This document shows, one piece after another, positions 22,852-34,431 of a stretch of 64,000 nucleotides of DNA (its first letter is position 1; each line of letters opens with the position of its first letter). The DNA comes from Taiwanofungus camphoratus (taxonomy: Eukaryota; Basidiomycota; Agaricomycetes; Polyporales; Taiwanofungaceae). A program made the translations under genes and the position numbers. The notes under the pieces were generated by a model. It saw only the letters and a list, made by a program, of their open reading frames with translations. It ran no database searches and had not been told where the DNA came from. The stretch spans positions 1,240,001-1,304,000 of the forward strand of contig CP021228.1 of assembly GCA_003999685.1 (NCBI GenBank), given 5' to 3'.

Positions 22852-23896
22852 TGATATGCACTATAACACTCCAACCCCTACTGGGTACGACCTAGAGAAG
22901 CTGGAAGGCTATAGAACTGTTAGTGTGCAAGGGGAGAGTCAGCAGCAAAGGGTTCCTGATCTCAAATTGGTTGAGAGACATCTACAAAGGTCTTCAATGA
23001 CCTACAACGTGTGTCGTGACTGCTCAACATAGCTTCGATGCACTACTATGCTGTACTGTACTAGGGAGAGACTAAATGTGAGGACTTAGCTGATACACAA
23101 CCCTTCAACTACTGTAGAAGGCAGACTTGGGTTAGAGATGAGATACTAGTGCAACCCTTTGATGTGACTCAAAGGTGGATGTAAGACTGAAAAGCTAAAT
23201 GCAACCCTTCAATGGATGTTAAAGATGGACTAGACGCAACCCTTCAAGATACTGTAGAAGGTGGATAAGAGACACAACTCTTCAAATGTAATCAAAGATG
23301 GAGAGATGCAGTAAAACATGGTAGAAGACTGGATCAAAGGGGCTCTTCTTGTGCTCTGCAGGATGGGGAAAACTTCTCTGTTGTTCTGAGACACCATACA
23401 TCTCGTTTATACTACTGTACTACAATGTAAGGCACATCAGGAGTGGTGTAGTACAAGTGGCATTCTAACTACTTGCATACTATGAACTACGGAGTGGCCC
23501 ATAGGGGGAGTGGCTACTGTACTGATGTCACTAGAAAGGCTGAAACAAAGAAATGTACATGAAATAGACTAAAACAAAACCTGGGGCCATAGTGTTATTG
23601 AGTGCATTGAGTGGCACGTCGAAGCTGATTGAGTGATATCAGAGTGGCAAGACCGGTCATGTGTGAGGACATTTGAGTGGTGCTGCATGTGGCATCTTGC
23701 ACGTAGAGGGAATGGTGTGCCAGAACATCAGACTGGAACTGGTGGAGTGGCTGTGGCATGATTTGAAGCTATTGGAGAGTCTTGCAGTGGCTTTTTGGGT
23801 TGTATCAGATGTGTTGAGTGGTGTCGAAGACATGACTAAGGTCCTAGGGTCGAGTGAGGGCACTCTATGGGGCCTAGAAGGGCCTGGTGCCTATCA
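22852..23896 (+). repeat. R2 repeat, copy 2 (most complete)
   Basis: 1,045 bp, starts TGATATGCACTATAACACTC and ends GCCTATCA. Uninterrupted reference copy. Between about 23090 and 23330 it holds five to six imperfect units of about 45 bp that contain CAACCCTTC followed by a GAAGG complement, each able to form a short hairpin. TG...CA ends fit a solo LTR. No clear target duplication. Confidence 0.7.
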
Positions 23897-24190
23897 ACAG
23901 TCCAAGATACCAATTTGTATCAAAAGATCACACTTACACTAAGTCACCCCTAGTACTATCTAGTGGGCACACCATCAGACACCACGTCTTACCTCAGGGC
24001 AGTTGACCTCACATACTGGGGCCTACCAACCCAATCTGACAATGAGCCACTTCTTTATGACATCAAACAGCGAGTCTTCATTGATCATAACTGAAACTCG
24101 ATTTACCTGCACTCCCCACTTCAGTGGAGAGGGACAACTTCAAGGTGACCCATCCAACAGACACAAGTTAACCTTGCCAACTACTTCAGA
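23897..24190. other. Unassigned, leads into gypsy-C
   Basis: No gene seen and no LTR recognised. It may be decayed 5' sequence of the gypsy-C element. Confidence 0.3.
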
Positions 24191-27100
24191 TGTTACCCAC
24201 CACCAGAGGACAGAGACCCATCCATTCTCTTTCTTGAATCAAACCCAGTGACCCCAGTGGCCACCTCTCCCCCCACAACTTTCCCTCCAACTACCAGATC
24301 CTTTACACCTACCCCTTCCACACCAATGGCCACTATCACTAACATGACCCAGGCAGAGCTTGAGGTGCTCATTGTGTGTCTCAACACACAGCAACAGGGC
24401 AGTTGACCCCTTAAGCTCAACATTCCTGCACCAGATCTGTTCACTGGGCAAGAAGAAGATCTGGAGCATTTCCTCCAGTGGGTGGAACACTATTTCACCA
24501 CCACCAACAATAACAACCTAAGCAATGAGGCCAAAATCGCTTTTGCTGTTGCTCTCATGAAAGAAGGGCAGGATGCATGTATCTGGCATGATACATTCTA
24601 TGAACAGGCCATGGGAGGGCATGCTCTCTACAGGACTTGGGACCTTTTCAAGGCTTCCCTCAGAGTCGCATTCCCTGAGCATGAGGGGGTGCAGTGGGCA
24701 CACCAGGTGCTAATGGAGTTGCCAGCCAAGCAACTCAACAAGACAAGGGCCACAACAAAGATGTATGTGGAGAGATTCTGACTCTTGGCAGAAAAAGCCA
24801 AGCTGAAGGACATGATGGTGGACCTCCAGGGCCATCATATAGAGAATGACTACCCTATCCTCAGGGCAATCTTCATCAAAGGTCTGGACCACCAGATCTA
24901 CACTACTCTTGCAGGTTGCACAGCAGCTGAATGACCTAACACAATGGAGAAATGGTACTCAGATGTCCTTCAGCTGGATGCCATCTACAAAGGGATCAAC
25001 CAGATTTCTGCTGCCATAGTTGACTATGGAGACCCCATGGATGTCGACACAGTCATCACACCCCACCCCACCTCAGGCAAGAAACAGTGGATGGATGGAT
25101 GCTCCTTAAGCAAAAGTGAGAGGAAGTATCACTGCGATAACAACCTCTGTTTCTATTGCCATAACAAAGGACACTCTGCACGAGAATGCCAAAAGAAAGC
25201 GGCCAAGCAAGGCCAATGGAGCACCATGAAGGCTCAAAAAACACACCCCACAGGAGATTATCACTTCTACATCAAAACCCTCTCGGCTGATGAAAAGAGA
25301 GCCATGCTGGAGGAGTTGGTGACTGAGGATTTTTGAAGGGGCAGGGTGAGCTGACACAACCACTGCCCATTTCTGTTTCACTGTCCTGCATTGTATTAGT
25401 AGTCAGGAATGAACAAGCCCTTCATATTCTGATTACTGTGAGATGAAAAGACATTGAAGCTCATGCCTTCATCAATAGTGGCACATCAGGAATATTTGTG
25501 CACCCACATTTTGTCAAAGAACACAATATTCGCACAGAGGCACTTCTGTGCCCTATGCCAGTGTTCAACGTGGATGGCACAGCAATTAAGCAAGCACTCA
25601 TTATCAAGTGAGCCTTGCTCTCTTACAAAATTGGTGGGGAACCCTGATTTGTCAAAGCCTATGTGGCCAGCATAGGAAATGAAGACATCATCTTTGGGCA
25701 TACCTGGCTCAAATTGGAGAATCCCAGCATCGACTGGAAGACTGGTCATGTGGAATTAAAACACTGCATGACCCTGGAGGAATCTAGAGAATGGAAGAAG
25801 GGACTCATTGCTGCATGAAATGCACACCTTGAGTTGAAGAGGCTGTCACTGGAAACCTCTCCGGGAGTCCCTCCCAAACCCACAACGACACCTATCATGG
25901 TCAAGGCTCCTCAACCCATGATCGAGGAAGTAGAAGACAAAGGAGATGGGGAGGTAATTGATACCAGTCTTACCCACAATGAAAACACTCAGACAAACAG
26001 TATTCTGAGACTCACTAGTCTCAACCCCAGAACAAGAAGAAGCAGTCAATGGCATCACTCTGGAACAGGCCATGGAAACGATTGATGATGATGAACTGGT
26101 CATAGCATTCATCAAAGGAGACAATTGTATCACGACTTACAGTTGAGACTCACATCTGGCATATAGAGATGCACCTCTGACAGAAGCTAGGTACCCTCTC
26201 AGCAAGGTGTACCAATGCTTGAATAATGGTTTAATTTGGAAGGTTGTCCATGACATCAAATGACTAACCACAGCAACAGAACTAGCAGTCAAGGAGCATG
26301 CAAAGAAGGAGGAAAAGCCAGTCAAGAAGCTTGTTCCATCCTATCTTCATGATCTACTACCAGTTTTCAACAAGAACACTGCAGCACAGCTTCCCCAGCA
26401 CATGGAACACGACCATGAGATCAATTTGAAGGAGGACTTCAAGGACTTTAAGCAATCCACCTATCCTCTCAATTGCGATCAAAGAGCTGAGCTGGAAAAA
26501 TTCTTGGAGGAAAACTTACAGAAAGGGTATATTTGACCATCAAGGTCTCCACTCACCAGCCCCTTCTTTTTCATTGAAAAGAAGGATGGTGGTTACTGAC
26601 CTTGTCAGGATTATAGGGAACTTAATGAAAGAACAATTAAGGACCAATATCCTCTCCCTCTCATCTTGGAACTCCTCGAATGGTTAAATAAGGTGACAAT
26701 CTTCACAAAAATGGACCTGTGACAAGGCTACAACAACATTTGAATCAAGGAAGGAGACAAATGGATGGCGGCCTTTGGTGTCCCAGCAGCAGGAGAAGGC
26801 CCTCCCTCATTTTATGAGCCACTGGTGATATTCTTCAAAATGTGTAATTCTCCCACCACCTTTCAAAGGATGATGAATACGGTTTTTGCAGATATGCTCA
26901 AAAAAGGGTGATTAGCCATTTACATGGATGACATCCTCATATATTCATCGGATTCTGCAGAACACAAGAGGCAAACATGACAGGTTATAGAATGACTTTG
27001 TGAACATGACCTTTACCTCAAACCAGAAAAGTGCAAATTCAATGTACAAGAAGTTGAATTCCTTGGAATGATCCTTTGCCCTGGACAACTCACTATGGAC

Positions 27101-27245
27101 CCTGTCAAGGTAGCAGGCATCAAGGACTGGCCTGTCCCTAAGAACCTCAGGGAAGTTAGATCGTTCATCAGTTTTGGGAACTTCTACTGCCAGTTCATTT
27201 ACAGGTTCTTGCATCTGGCACAACCCCTGGTTTCACTAACTCAGA
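24191..27245 (+). mobile_element. gypsy-C: old Ty3/gypsy fossil, truncated
   Basis: Blocks in order on the plus strand: Gag core (about 24430-24960), a CCHC knuckle CFYCHNKGHSAREC (about 25150), protease region (about 25450-25760), reverse transcriptase with FTKMDL and AIYMDDILIY (about 26700-26950), then the start of the RT/RNase H connection. It stops at 27245 where the KDZ terminal repeat begins. No LTR is visible. The element is heavily broken, with well over ten breaks, and CpG-poor; it is the oldest-looking retroelement here. Confidence 0.85.
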
Positions 27246-27960
27246 CACACAATCCAGTAAGAAAACCCCATTGCAACAGGCCAATAAATGCTGAGTTTGG
27301 CCTGTTGTGAATGGGCCGTCCAATGTTGGCTGACCATTGAAACAAGCCCCATTGCAATGGGTTGGCTGGGCATGAATGTATTCCCATTGCAACAGGTCGG
27401 CCGAGGATGGTACCAGCCCATTGCAACAGGTTGGCCGGTGATGAGACCTGCCTGTTGCAATGGGTCAGCCAGGGATGGGATCTGCCCATTGCAATGGGTT
27501 GGCCAGGGATGGACCCATCCCATTGCAATGGGTTGGTCGGGGATGGACCCATCCTGTTGCAACAGGTTGGCCGGGCATGGGACTTGCCTGTTGGAATGGG
27601 TCAGCCGATAATGAGACCTACCTGCTGCAATGGGTCAGCCAGGGATGGGACCAGCCTGCTGCAATGGGTCAGCTGGCAATGGTACCATCCTGTTGCAATG
27701 GGTCAGCTGGCCATGGGACCTACCCATTGCAATGGGTTGGCCAGGGATGGAAGTATCCTGTTGCAATGGGTCAGCCAAGGATGGTACCAGCCCACTGCAA
27801 TGAGTCAGCCAGACATAGGACCTACCCATTGCAACAGGTTGGCTGGAAATGATACCAGCCTGTTGCAACAGGTCAGCCAGGGATGGACCCATCCCATTGC
27901 AATAGGTTGGCTGGTGATGGGATCCACCCATTGCAATGGGTCGGCCAGCCATTCCTTATT
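27246..27960. repeat. Left KDZ terminus: TIR plus 34 bp palindromic minisatellite
   Basis: About nineteen 34 bp units of the type CCATTGCAATGGGTTGGCCA followed by GGGATGGACC-like spacer. Each unit has a TTGCAA-centred palindrome (CCCATTGCAATGGG or CCTGTTGCAACAGG). The unit is not a multiple of three, yet no frame shows stops over long stretches, which creates spurious ORFs of up to 216 codons. Orientation is opposite to the arrays at 11.4 and 50.2 kb. Confidence 0.9.
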
Positions 27961-28100
27961 TTCAGAGATGCCTTCTGGCCCTTGCAGCAGCCAGGCCCAA
28001 TTTGATGCCTAAATAAAGGCCTCACTATTGGGTAAAGCCTTGATAAATTACAGCCATGTTCTGATATACAAAGAGTTTGAGAACAGGAATGTAGATACAG

Positions 28101-30830
28101 TTACATTTTGTATCTGTCTAGTACATGTGCTACAGAATCCATCCCCAAGGCATTGAAGTCCCTCATGTCAGTCAGCCTTTGCAAAGAATCAGCAGATTTG
28201 ACCTGCTCCACCCTGAGATGCTGATAAGCATATACCAACTGAGCAGCAGCTTGGGTCTCAGTGTGCTCATCAGCCCATCTCAGCAAGTCTGCCGAAAAAA
28301 CAGATTCTACATAAATAATGAGTGAATGCAAATGCAGGAGTTGGATGAGAGAACCATGATTGAGAACTCACCATTATCACTGGGGTCTGGCCCTTGAGCT
28401 TGTCCCCCTGCTGAGAATTGTGCCTGTGCATGCCCATGTACTATTAGAACCATGGAAAAGGGGAAAAAGGACTTACCTACCTGAGCCTGGCCCTCATCTA
28501 CCTCCATCTGATCTCCATGCTGCCCAGCATCAGAGCTGAGCTCTATGACATCCCCCTGCCCCTGCTCCTGCCCCTCCTCATCCTCCTCATCCTCATCCTC
28601 CTCATCATCATCATCATCCTCATCACTATCTGTCTCATACTGCAACCCCCCTCCAGAGCTCTGTCTCTCACTGCCAGATCCATCCCCAGATAGTGTTGCC
28701 ACAGCTTAGCTGCAGCTAAAAACAGAAATGTTTATAGCTTTATTGATCTAGAAGCTTAGAATATAAAACTAACATGCAATTATAATTTTTTTTTCTGAGA
28801 AGTCCATTGGTAACATCCTCATATCATAACTCTCAATAATTCTTTCACAATATGAGAATTTTGTGTATGACTAGTCAGCTTATCAGTCATGACTTGACAA
28901 TCAGCTAAATTCAGATATCTCAAGAACTTTTGCAGCTATTAACATGATTGTTGGCTCAAAATGAAGCTATAAATAAGGGCTATTAAAACATAGCAACATG
29001 TGTTCAGGTATATCATAAGCTGCACAAGCTAGAGGCAACATTCTGAAATGAGCAGCTAAAGCTGCAGCAACACTATCCTCAGAAGAGCCACTACTAGAAG
29101 AGGAGGATGAAGGAGGAGGGAGAGGTAGCCTCCTCTGGCTGGGACTCAATCCCACTGCCACAAACTCCTCATCAGCAAAAAACTCCCTATGCTTGATGGT
29201 CATCAACTCCATGTAGCCTGTGGAGGTCATGGTGGGATGTCTGAGGCTGAAGAGATCATGCCTCCACTTCTCAAATGGGGTGAGGTCAGGGTGAGGCTTG
29301 GTGGGCCTTTTGATGTCAATGATGGTGCCATAGATGGTGGACATCAAGCACCCAGGAGGAATGAGGTGGGACTCATGATACTTCTTCACATTTTCAGTCA
29401 GAGGGGTGACCTCCACATCATTGTCATGCATGAAGGGGGGGAGGGGGAAAGTGGACAGAAGGTGGGTTTTCTTGCCCTTCTTCTTCTTCAGCACCGGGGT
29501 TGTCCCACTCCCTGACAGCACCATGATGGGACCTGACAGCGCTGGTCCACAACCTGACAGTGACATGCTTGAACCCAACAGCACCAACCCATGACCCAAC
29601 GGCACCATGCTTGAACCTGACAGCACCGGTCCTTGATCTGATGGTGCTGGTCCTTGACCTGACAGCGCTGACCCACAAGCTGACAGTGCCATGCTTGATG
29701 CTGATGGCACCATTGCATGACCCACCAGTACCACACCTGCCCCTGACAGCCCTGCCACTCCTGAGATCTCTTCATGCCCCTCCTGGGCATCTTGTTGCAA
29801 CCTCTCTGCAAACTGAGGCCTGGGTCTTGGCCTTCCAGATGGCTCCTGCACCTGGCCTGGTGCTGGTGCTGGTGCTGGTGCTGGTGCTGGTGTAGGACAG
29901 ATGGGGGCAGACACCACTGTTGATCTGGCCTCCTTTCCTTTTGCAGAAGAGGGTGGGAAGGTCAGCCTGTTCAGGAATCCTTGATCTGGATGCTGATGGC
30001 TGTCTTGCTGATGCTGCAGGGGGGGTGGAAGCTGGGTCCACTCAGGTACTTGAGATAGAGCCTGGGGAGATGGAACTGACTGCAATGGGGGTGATGGTGG
30101 TAGAGTTGTCCACTCAGGCTGTTCAAAGGGGAGAGACCAGGATTGACTGGCAGATGATGCTGGCAGTGGTGGCAGCATGGTCCAGTCCAGTTGTTGGGAT
30201 GGCAGCTGGCCTGACTGGCCAAACAATTTTGGAGGTCCAGTGCTTGCCAGAGAAGAGTGGGATATATCCTGTGATTGATGGCTTGCTGATGATGGAGGTG
30301 GGGGAGGAAGTCATGTCCAGTTGGGCTGTCCAGATGTGTCCTGGGATGAATGCTGGGTGACTGGTGATGGAGGAGGAGGAAGCAAAGTCCACTCCAGAGG
30401 TTGGGAAGAGGTTCTGGAGGACTGTCCCTAAGATGAACAATGTGAAGCCACTGACTGTGAGGGGCCCCTGCTGCTCCCTTCCCTTCCTCCCTGGCCTCTC
30501 CCTCCTTCTGTCCCTTCTCTGGCCATCTCTGGGGCCACCCTTCTGGGGGTGGTGGAGGCAAACTCCACATGGTGGGATCCTGTCCTGTCCCCTGGTGCTC
30601 ACTGGGCTGATCAGATGAGGAGGGAGAGATGGTGGGTGCCTGCAGGGGCTGAGAAGGCCTGGTGGTGCCCTTGCCCTTGGATTGAGTGTCTGAAACAGGG
30701 CCATTGGTATCAGAAACAGGGAATTATTGAGAGCACTCACTCTTGAATGTGTTGGACATGTTGGATTGCTCAGAGAAATGATGAATTTCAAGCTCAAGAT
30801 CAGTGCAAAAACAGAGCTGGGATTGAACAT
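28101..30830 (-). CDS. KDZ cargo gene 1: WT-LPPP repeat protein with acidic tail, unknown
   Basis: Minus-strand gene with short introns. The long ORF 28967..30226 shows repeated W-T-x-L-P-P-P units (DWTMLPP, EWTTLPP, EWTQLPP), a Pro-Ala run, a Gly/Ser-Leu minisatellite-encoded region, then a compact domain with KKKKGKK, a YGTIIDIKRP stretch and FEKWRHDLFSLRHPTM. Downstream exons (28481 to about 28690, 28372..28410, 28101..28306) add a long Asp/Glu run and a helical end DRYKM. A hAT MITE sits between the two halves, and the long ORF now reads into it for about 30 residues. Upstream of 30226 the frame shows one stop. I recognise no domain. The acidic and proline-rich make-up suggests a chromatin or transcription partner, but this is inference. 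Confidence 0.5.
28691..29075. mobile_element. hAT MITE, copy 2 (385 bp)
   Basis: Same element as 11763..12149, with TAGTGTTGCCACAG and GCAGCAACACTA ends. Flanking octamers TCCCCAGA (28683..28690) and TCCTCAGA (29076..29083) match at 7 of 8 positions, a slightly decayed target duplication. It lies inside cargo gene 1. Confidence 0.9.
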
Positions 30831-31008
30831 GAGGAATCAGGCAGGCATCAGTAAGTTTCAGTCATGTGATCTATCTGAATGCGCCCATCACATGATCATC
30901 CCACGATCTTTTTTGCCATCATTCATCCATTGGTCATTGACACCACTGCATTCACTGTCCCATTTCATGCATCATCACACTTGCTTTTGAAGCCAATTCT
31001 AGCTTTCA

Positions 31009-34000
31009 ATATGTCTACCACCTCCTCAGTGCAAAACAGCCTTTATCTCATGGCCAACTGGGTGCATCTTGCCCTCTCTCACTTGCCTGGCCCCAACCAC
31101 TTACACCATATCTGGTTTGAGGAGAGGTTAGAGCAAGAGCTGGTACGTTTGTCACTTCTTCTGTTCATACTCACTCTATATACATCCATTCCAGCACCCC
31201 TTCCACAACCTCCTCATGATGGCCTCCACTGCTGGTGAGTGGCCATATGTGCCTGCAATCATCCTAAGCAGTGCAGGTGAATTTGTGCATGCTGCTCAGC
31301 ATGGTGTGCCAGTGCATCTGGAGGTCATTGTGGTGGATGATCTGGATGTCAAGGCCAACCCCTGGTACTCGGAGCCACCAGAGGGTGCCATGGCAGAGAT
31401 GGGGGAGGACAGCATGGAGGACACTTTGTGGCAGGCAGAAGGTGAGTAGCTGCATTATGATACTAGGACTTGGACTTACTGATTTCAATTATCCAGCAGT
31501 TTCAGGTGCCAAAAGGACCCAGGAGAAAGTTGTGGAGGATGAGGTTGAGAAGGGGCAGAGGAGGAAGAAGGTAAGGATGGGGCCAGATGTCACAGTGGTG
31601 CACAACACCAGTACACCTGCGGTGGTGCTGGTGGGGATGGACTCGAGTGCCATGCAGGCACTGGGTAGGGTGGAGGAGGATGTGGAGATGGAAGACATGA
31701 GTCCTGATGAGAGGGCACAGCACTGCAAGGAGAAGTGACCAGCACAGCGACCACCCACTCCCTCTCCACCACCATGCCAACCGCCCTGGATGCCCTGCAA
31801 GCCCAAGGGGATTTTGAAGCAGATGATGCTGGGACCTTCAGAGAATGAGTGGGGCTGGCCATTGAGGAGGAGCAGCCAGGCACAGTCATGATCCTGGTCG
31901 ATGTCTGCAGTGCTGAGTGAGCAGGGGAAGCTATCCTGGAGGCTGGAGGCAATGTGCTTAGAGGAATGGGCAAGGCCTATGGTGAGTCATGTGTCTTTTC
32001 CTCCCTCAATGGCACCTCACATATCCATAGGACCCACCATGCACTCGGTGTGAGCCAGGCAAATGTATCATTTCAACACACCCTGACCACCCGCTGACAG
32101 GCAAGATCACCACATGCAACTGGTGCCATTTTGCCAAAGCCAAGTGCACCCAGCCTCCACCCACAATGCGACACTGACAAGCCACTTTCAAAGTGGCCCA
32201 TATCACTCCCTCTTCCAGCCAGCCAGCACCAGACAAGAGGACCAGGAAGTTGGGGCAAGCCGATGGGGCAGAGCAGTGCACTCTGACATTGAAGAAGGTG
32301 AAGATGGCAGCCTCAAGGAGGAGATCACCCTCTCCTTCTGACAGGCAATCCAGTTCTGGTGGGGAGGAGCCTATGCCATCAAAGTGACCAAGTAAGCGAT
32401 TTTACCACCTTTCTTGATGTCTGCTCACTGATTTCCAGATCGTGCTTATGTAGATATCATGGTACCATGGGCACCAACACTCTGGGTACCATGGCTCGGT
32501 GACATGCTGGTGTGGCCACATCAGGTGCCAGCTGGAGACCTGGGAGAGCAGATGGAAATGTTGGAGCATGAGAACTTGGTCTTGCACTGATGGCTCACTG
32601 TGATGGAGTTGATGGTGGAGACACTGAGGGCAGCAGTGGAGGGGTTGGTGGGACCAGGGGTGTTGAACCTCCCAGGTAAGTTCCTATTTCCCCATCAACA
32701 GTCTGGCTGACCTACATGTTGCTCTAACAATAGGGCAATCCCCAAAGCCTGAGCAAGGGATTCCAAGAGACCTGGACACTGGTCTCATGGATTGAGAGGT
32801 CAGTGGAGGTGACCCAGCACCTCCACTAGACAACCTGGCACCACCACAAGATGACCCAGCACAACCACAGGAGGTCCCAGAACCACTCCAGGAGGTCCTG
32901 GCTCCTCCTGAAGACAACCCAGTACCTTCTCTGGGCAACCTGGCATCTCCATCAGATCCCCCAGCACTGTCTCACTACATTGTGATGCTGGATGCAAGTG
33001 ACCTGGTGATGGTGCACAACCACACCAGCTTGGATGAGCAGGAAGAAGAACAAGTCATATGGTTCTCCCTGCCAGATATGGAGAGGAGGGTAAGCCATAT
33101 TTTTACCCCTCCAATCATCAATCCAGCACCCCCGGTGTCTGCCACTGCCTCCCCTGCCTTGCCAGATCATGACCACAACAGCCTGGCACTGTGTGTGCAG
33201 GATCCAGTGCTGGTCTACCATTCAGCGGTGTTACAAGGCGATACAGGTGTGGGCATACATTTCATTTTCTCTTTACTTCATGGACCAGCGGGTCGTGTAC
33301 ACTTACGATTACCACCACCATTCCAGACAGGCTGTCCGTCCCCGCTTAGTTATGGACCGTTACTCAGAGGGGGCCGTTCAGGCCTCTGACTCAGAGACAC
33401 TTAGTAGGTACTGATATCTGTGGGGCGAGGGCCGACTTGCCCTAAACCCACTGTAGTACTTAAGGGGGTTGACTCACTACAGAGTACCCCAATCTTGTCC
33501 TCTTGTTTCTTACCTCCGTTACACTCTGGTAACCGTTCTGTTACCTTGTTTGTTACCTTGTCGTAGGTTACACTTTGGTAGCCTTAGTCTCACTACGTAC
33601 TTGGACACCGTCATTGTCCCTGTACTTTGTATATACCTTCATCTATTCAACGGGTCTTCTCAGACCATCTACTCTCTTGTGACTACACTTGGAGCTAGAC
33701 AACGCAACATAGCCTGCAACTCTCTCGAGACCGTTGGGCTAGCGGTTGAAGACTTAGACGTATACTCGTCATCAGCAAGGCTGACTCCTCACATACACGC
33801 TCGACTACTCAACGACTCACCGTCACTAGTAGTCGCTTACGGGCGTAGACACCCCCATAACAAGCGGTGCCAATCATTTATTATCCAGTGCCAGTCAGCA
33901 GCGGGATGGTGCTGGTCATCTACCCTGCAGTCTCAAGCCTGCATTCCCCTCCTCCTAAGTCCCTGGTGATGGGCAGTATGCTGAGTGGATATGGAGATGA

Positions 34001-34037
34001 TGAGGATGATAGTGATAAGATGGACATGGGGGAGTAG
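31009..34037 (+). CDS. KDZ cargo gene 2: Cys-pair protein with acidic/Pro-rich tail, unknown
   Basis: Plus-strand gene starting MSTTSSVQNSL at 31009. Exon 1 ends at GTACGT near 31144; the next starts at 31193 (HPFHNLLMMAS); a further intron lies at about 31442-31498. Near 32030-32140 are closely spaced Cys pairs (CTRCEPGKC ... CNWCHFAKAKC), a zinc-knuckle-like motif frequent in mushroom transposon cargo proteins. Pro/Ala/Asp repeats follow (about 32810-32970). The end is MGSMLSGYGDDEDDSDKMDM with stop at 34037 and AATAAA at 34144. LTR-A (33229..33862) interrupts it; reading frames on both sides suggest the gene was continuous before. Several stops lie between the blocks, so it may be dead. 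Confidence 0.5.
33229..33862 (+). mobile_element. Solo LTR-A in cargo gene 2
   Basis: 634 bp with TGTTACAAGG...CCATAACA ends and a perfect 5 bp target duplication AGCGG (33224..33228 and 33863..33867). Slightly longer than the other copies because of extra sequence near 33530-33570. Confidence 0.95.
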
Positions 34038-34154
34038 TGTACCATTTCATGTAAAACCATTGTATTTAGCAGTTTTTATGTCATTTCATTTGTATGTATT
34101 GAAATCTAATTTGTATATCTCAGTGTGCATTGCCGCTGGAAACAATAAAACAGT

Positions 34155-34365
34155 AATACTAGTCTTTCCAGCATCAGCTCCAGCACAACACACATTGTTG
34201 GTGCTGCACCCATCATTGTCAGCACTGTAGACATTGTTGCCAGTGCTGCAGTCATCACTGTCGGCACCATAGACATCACTGCCAGTGCTGCAGTCATCAT
34301 CATTGGCACCACACTCATCGCTGCCAGTGTAGCAACCATTGCTGCCAGTACAGCAACCCTCAACT
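34155..34365. repeat. GCCAGTGCTGCAGTCATCA minisatellite
   Basis: About seven imperfect units of roughly 27-33 bp with core GCCAGTGCTGCAG, placed between convergent cargo genes 2 and 3. Similar cores recur at 38130..38345 and 44876..45115. Confidence 0.65.
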
Positions 34366-34431
34366 TCCTCCTCTCAATGCACTCTAAGCCACAGTCCTCC
34401 TTCCACCCCTATTGGCTGGCCTGGGTTTGGG

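Noticed and set aside
27286-27960. CRISPR-like array
   Set aside because: Units are contiguous degenerate 34 bp repeats without unique spacers, in a eukaryotic genome.
27362-28012. 216-codon plus-strand ORF and its neighbours of about 105-130 codons
   Set aside because: They are the 34 bp palindromic minisatellite read in all frames, with no stop in the unit; not genes.
29860-29895. GGTGCT hexamer repeat as a regulatory microsatellite
   Set aside because: On the minus strand it simply encodes the Pro-Ala run of cargo gene 1.
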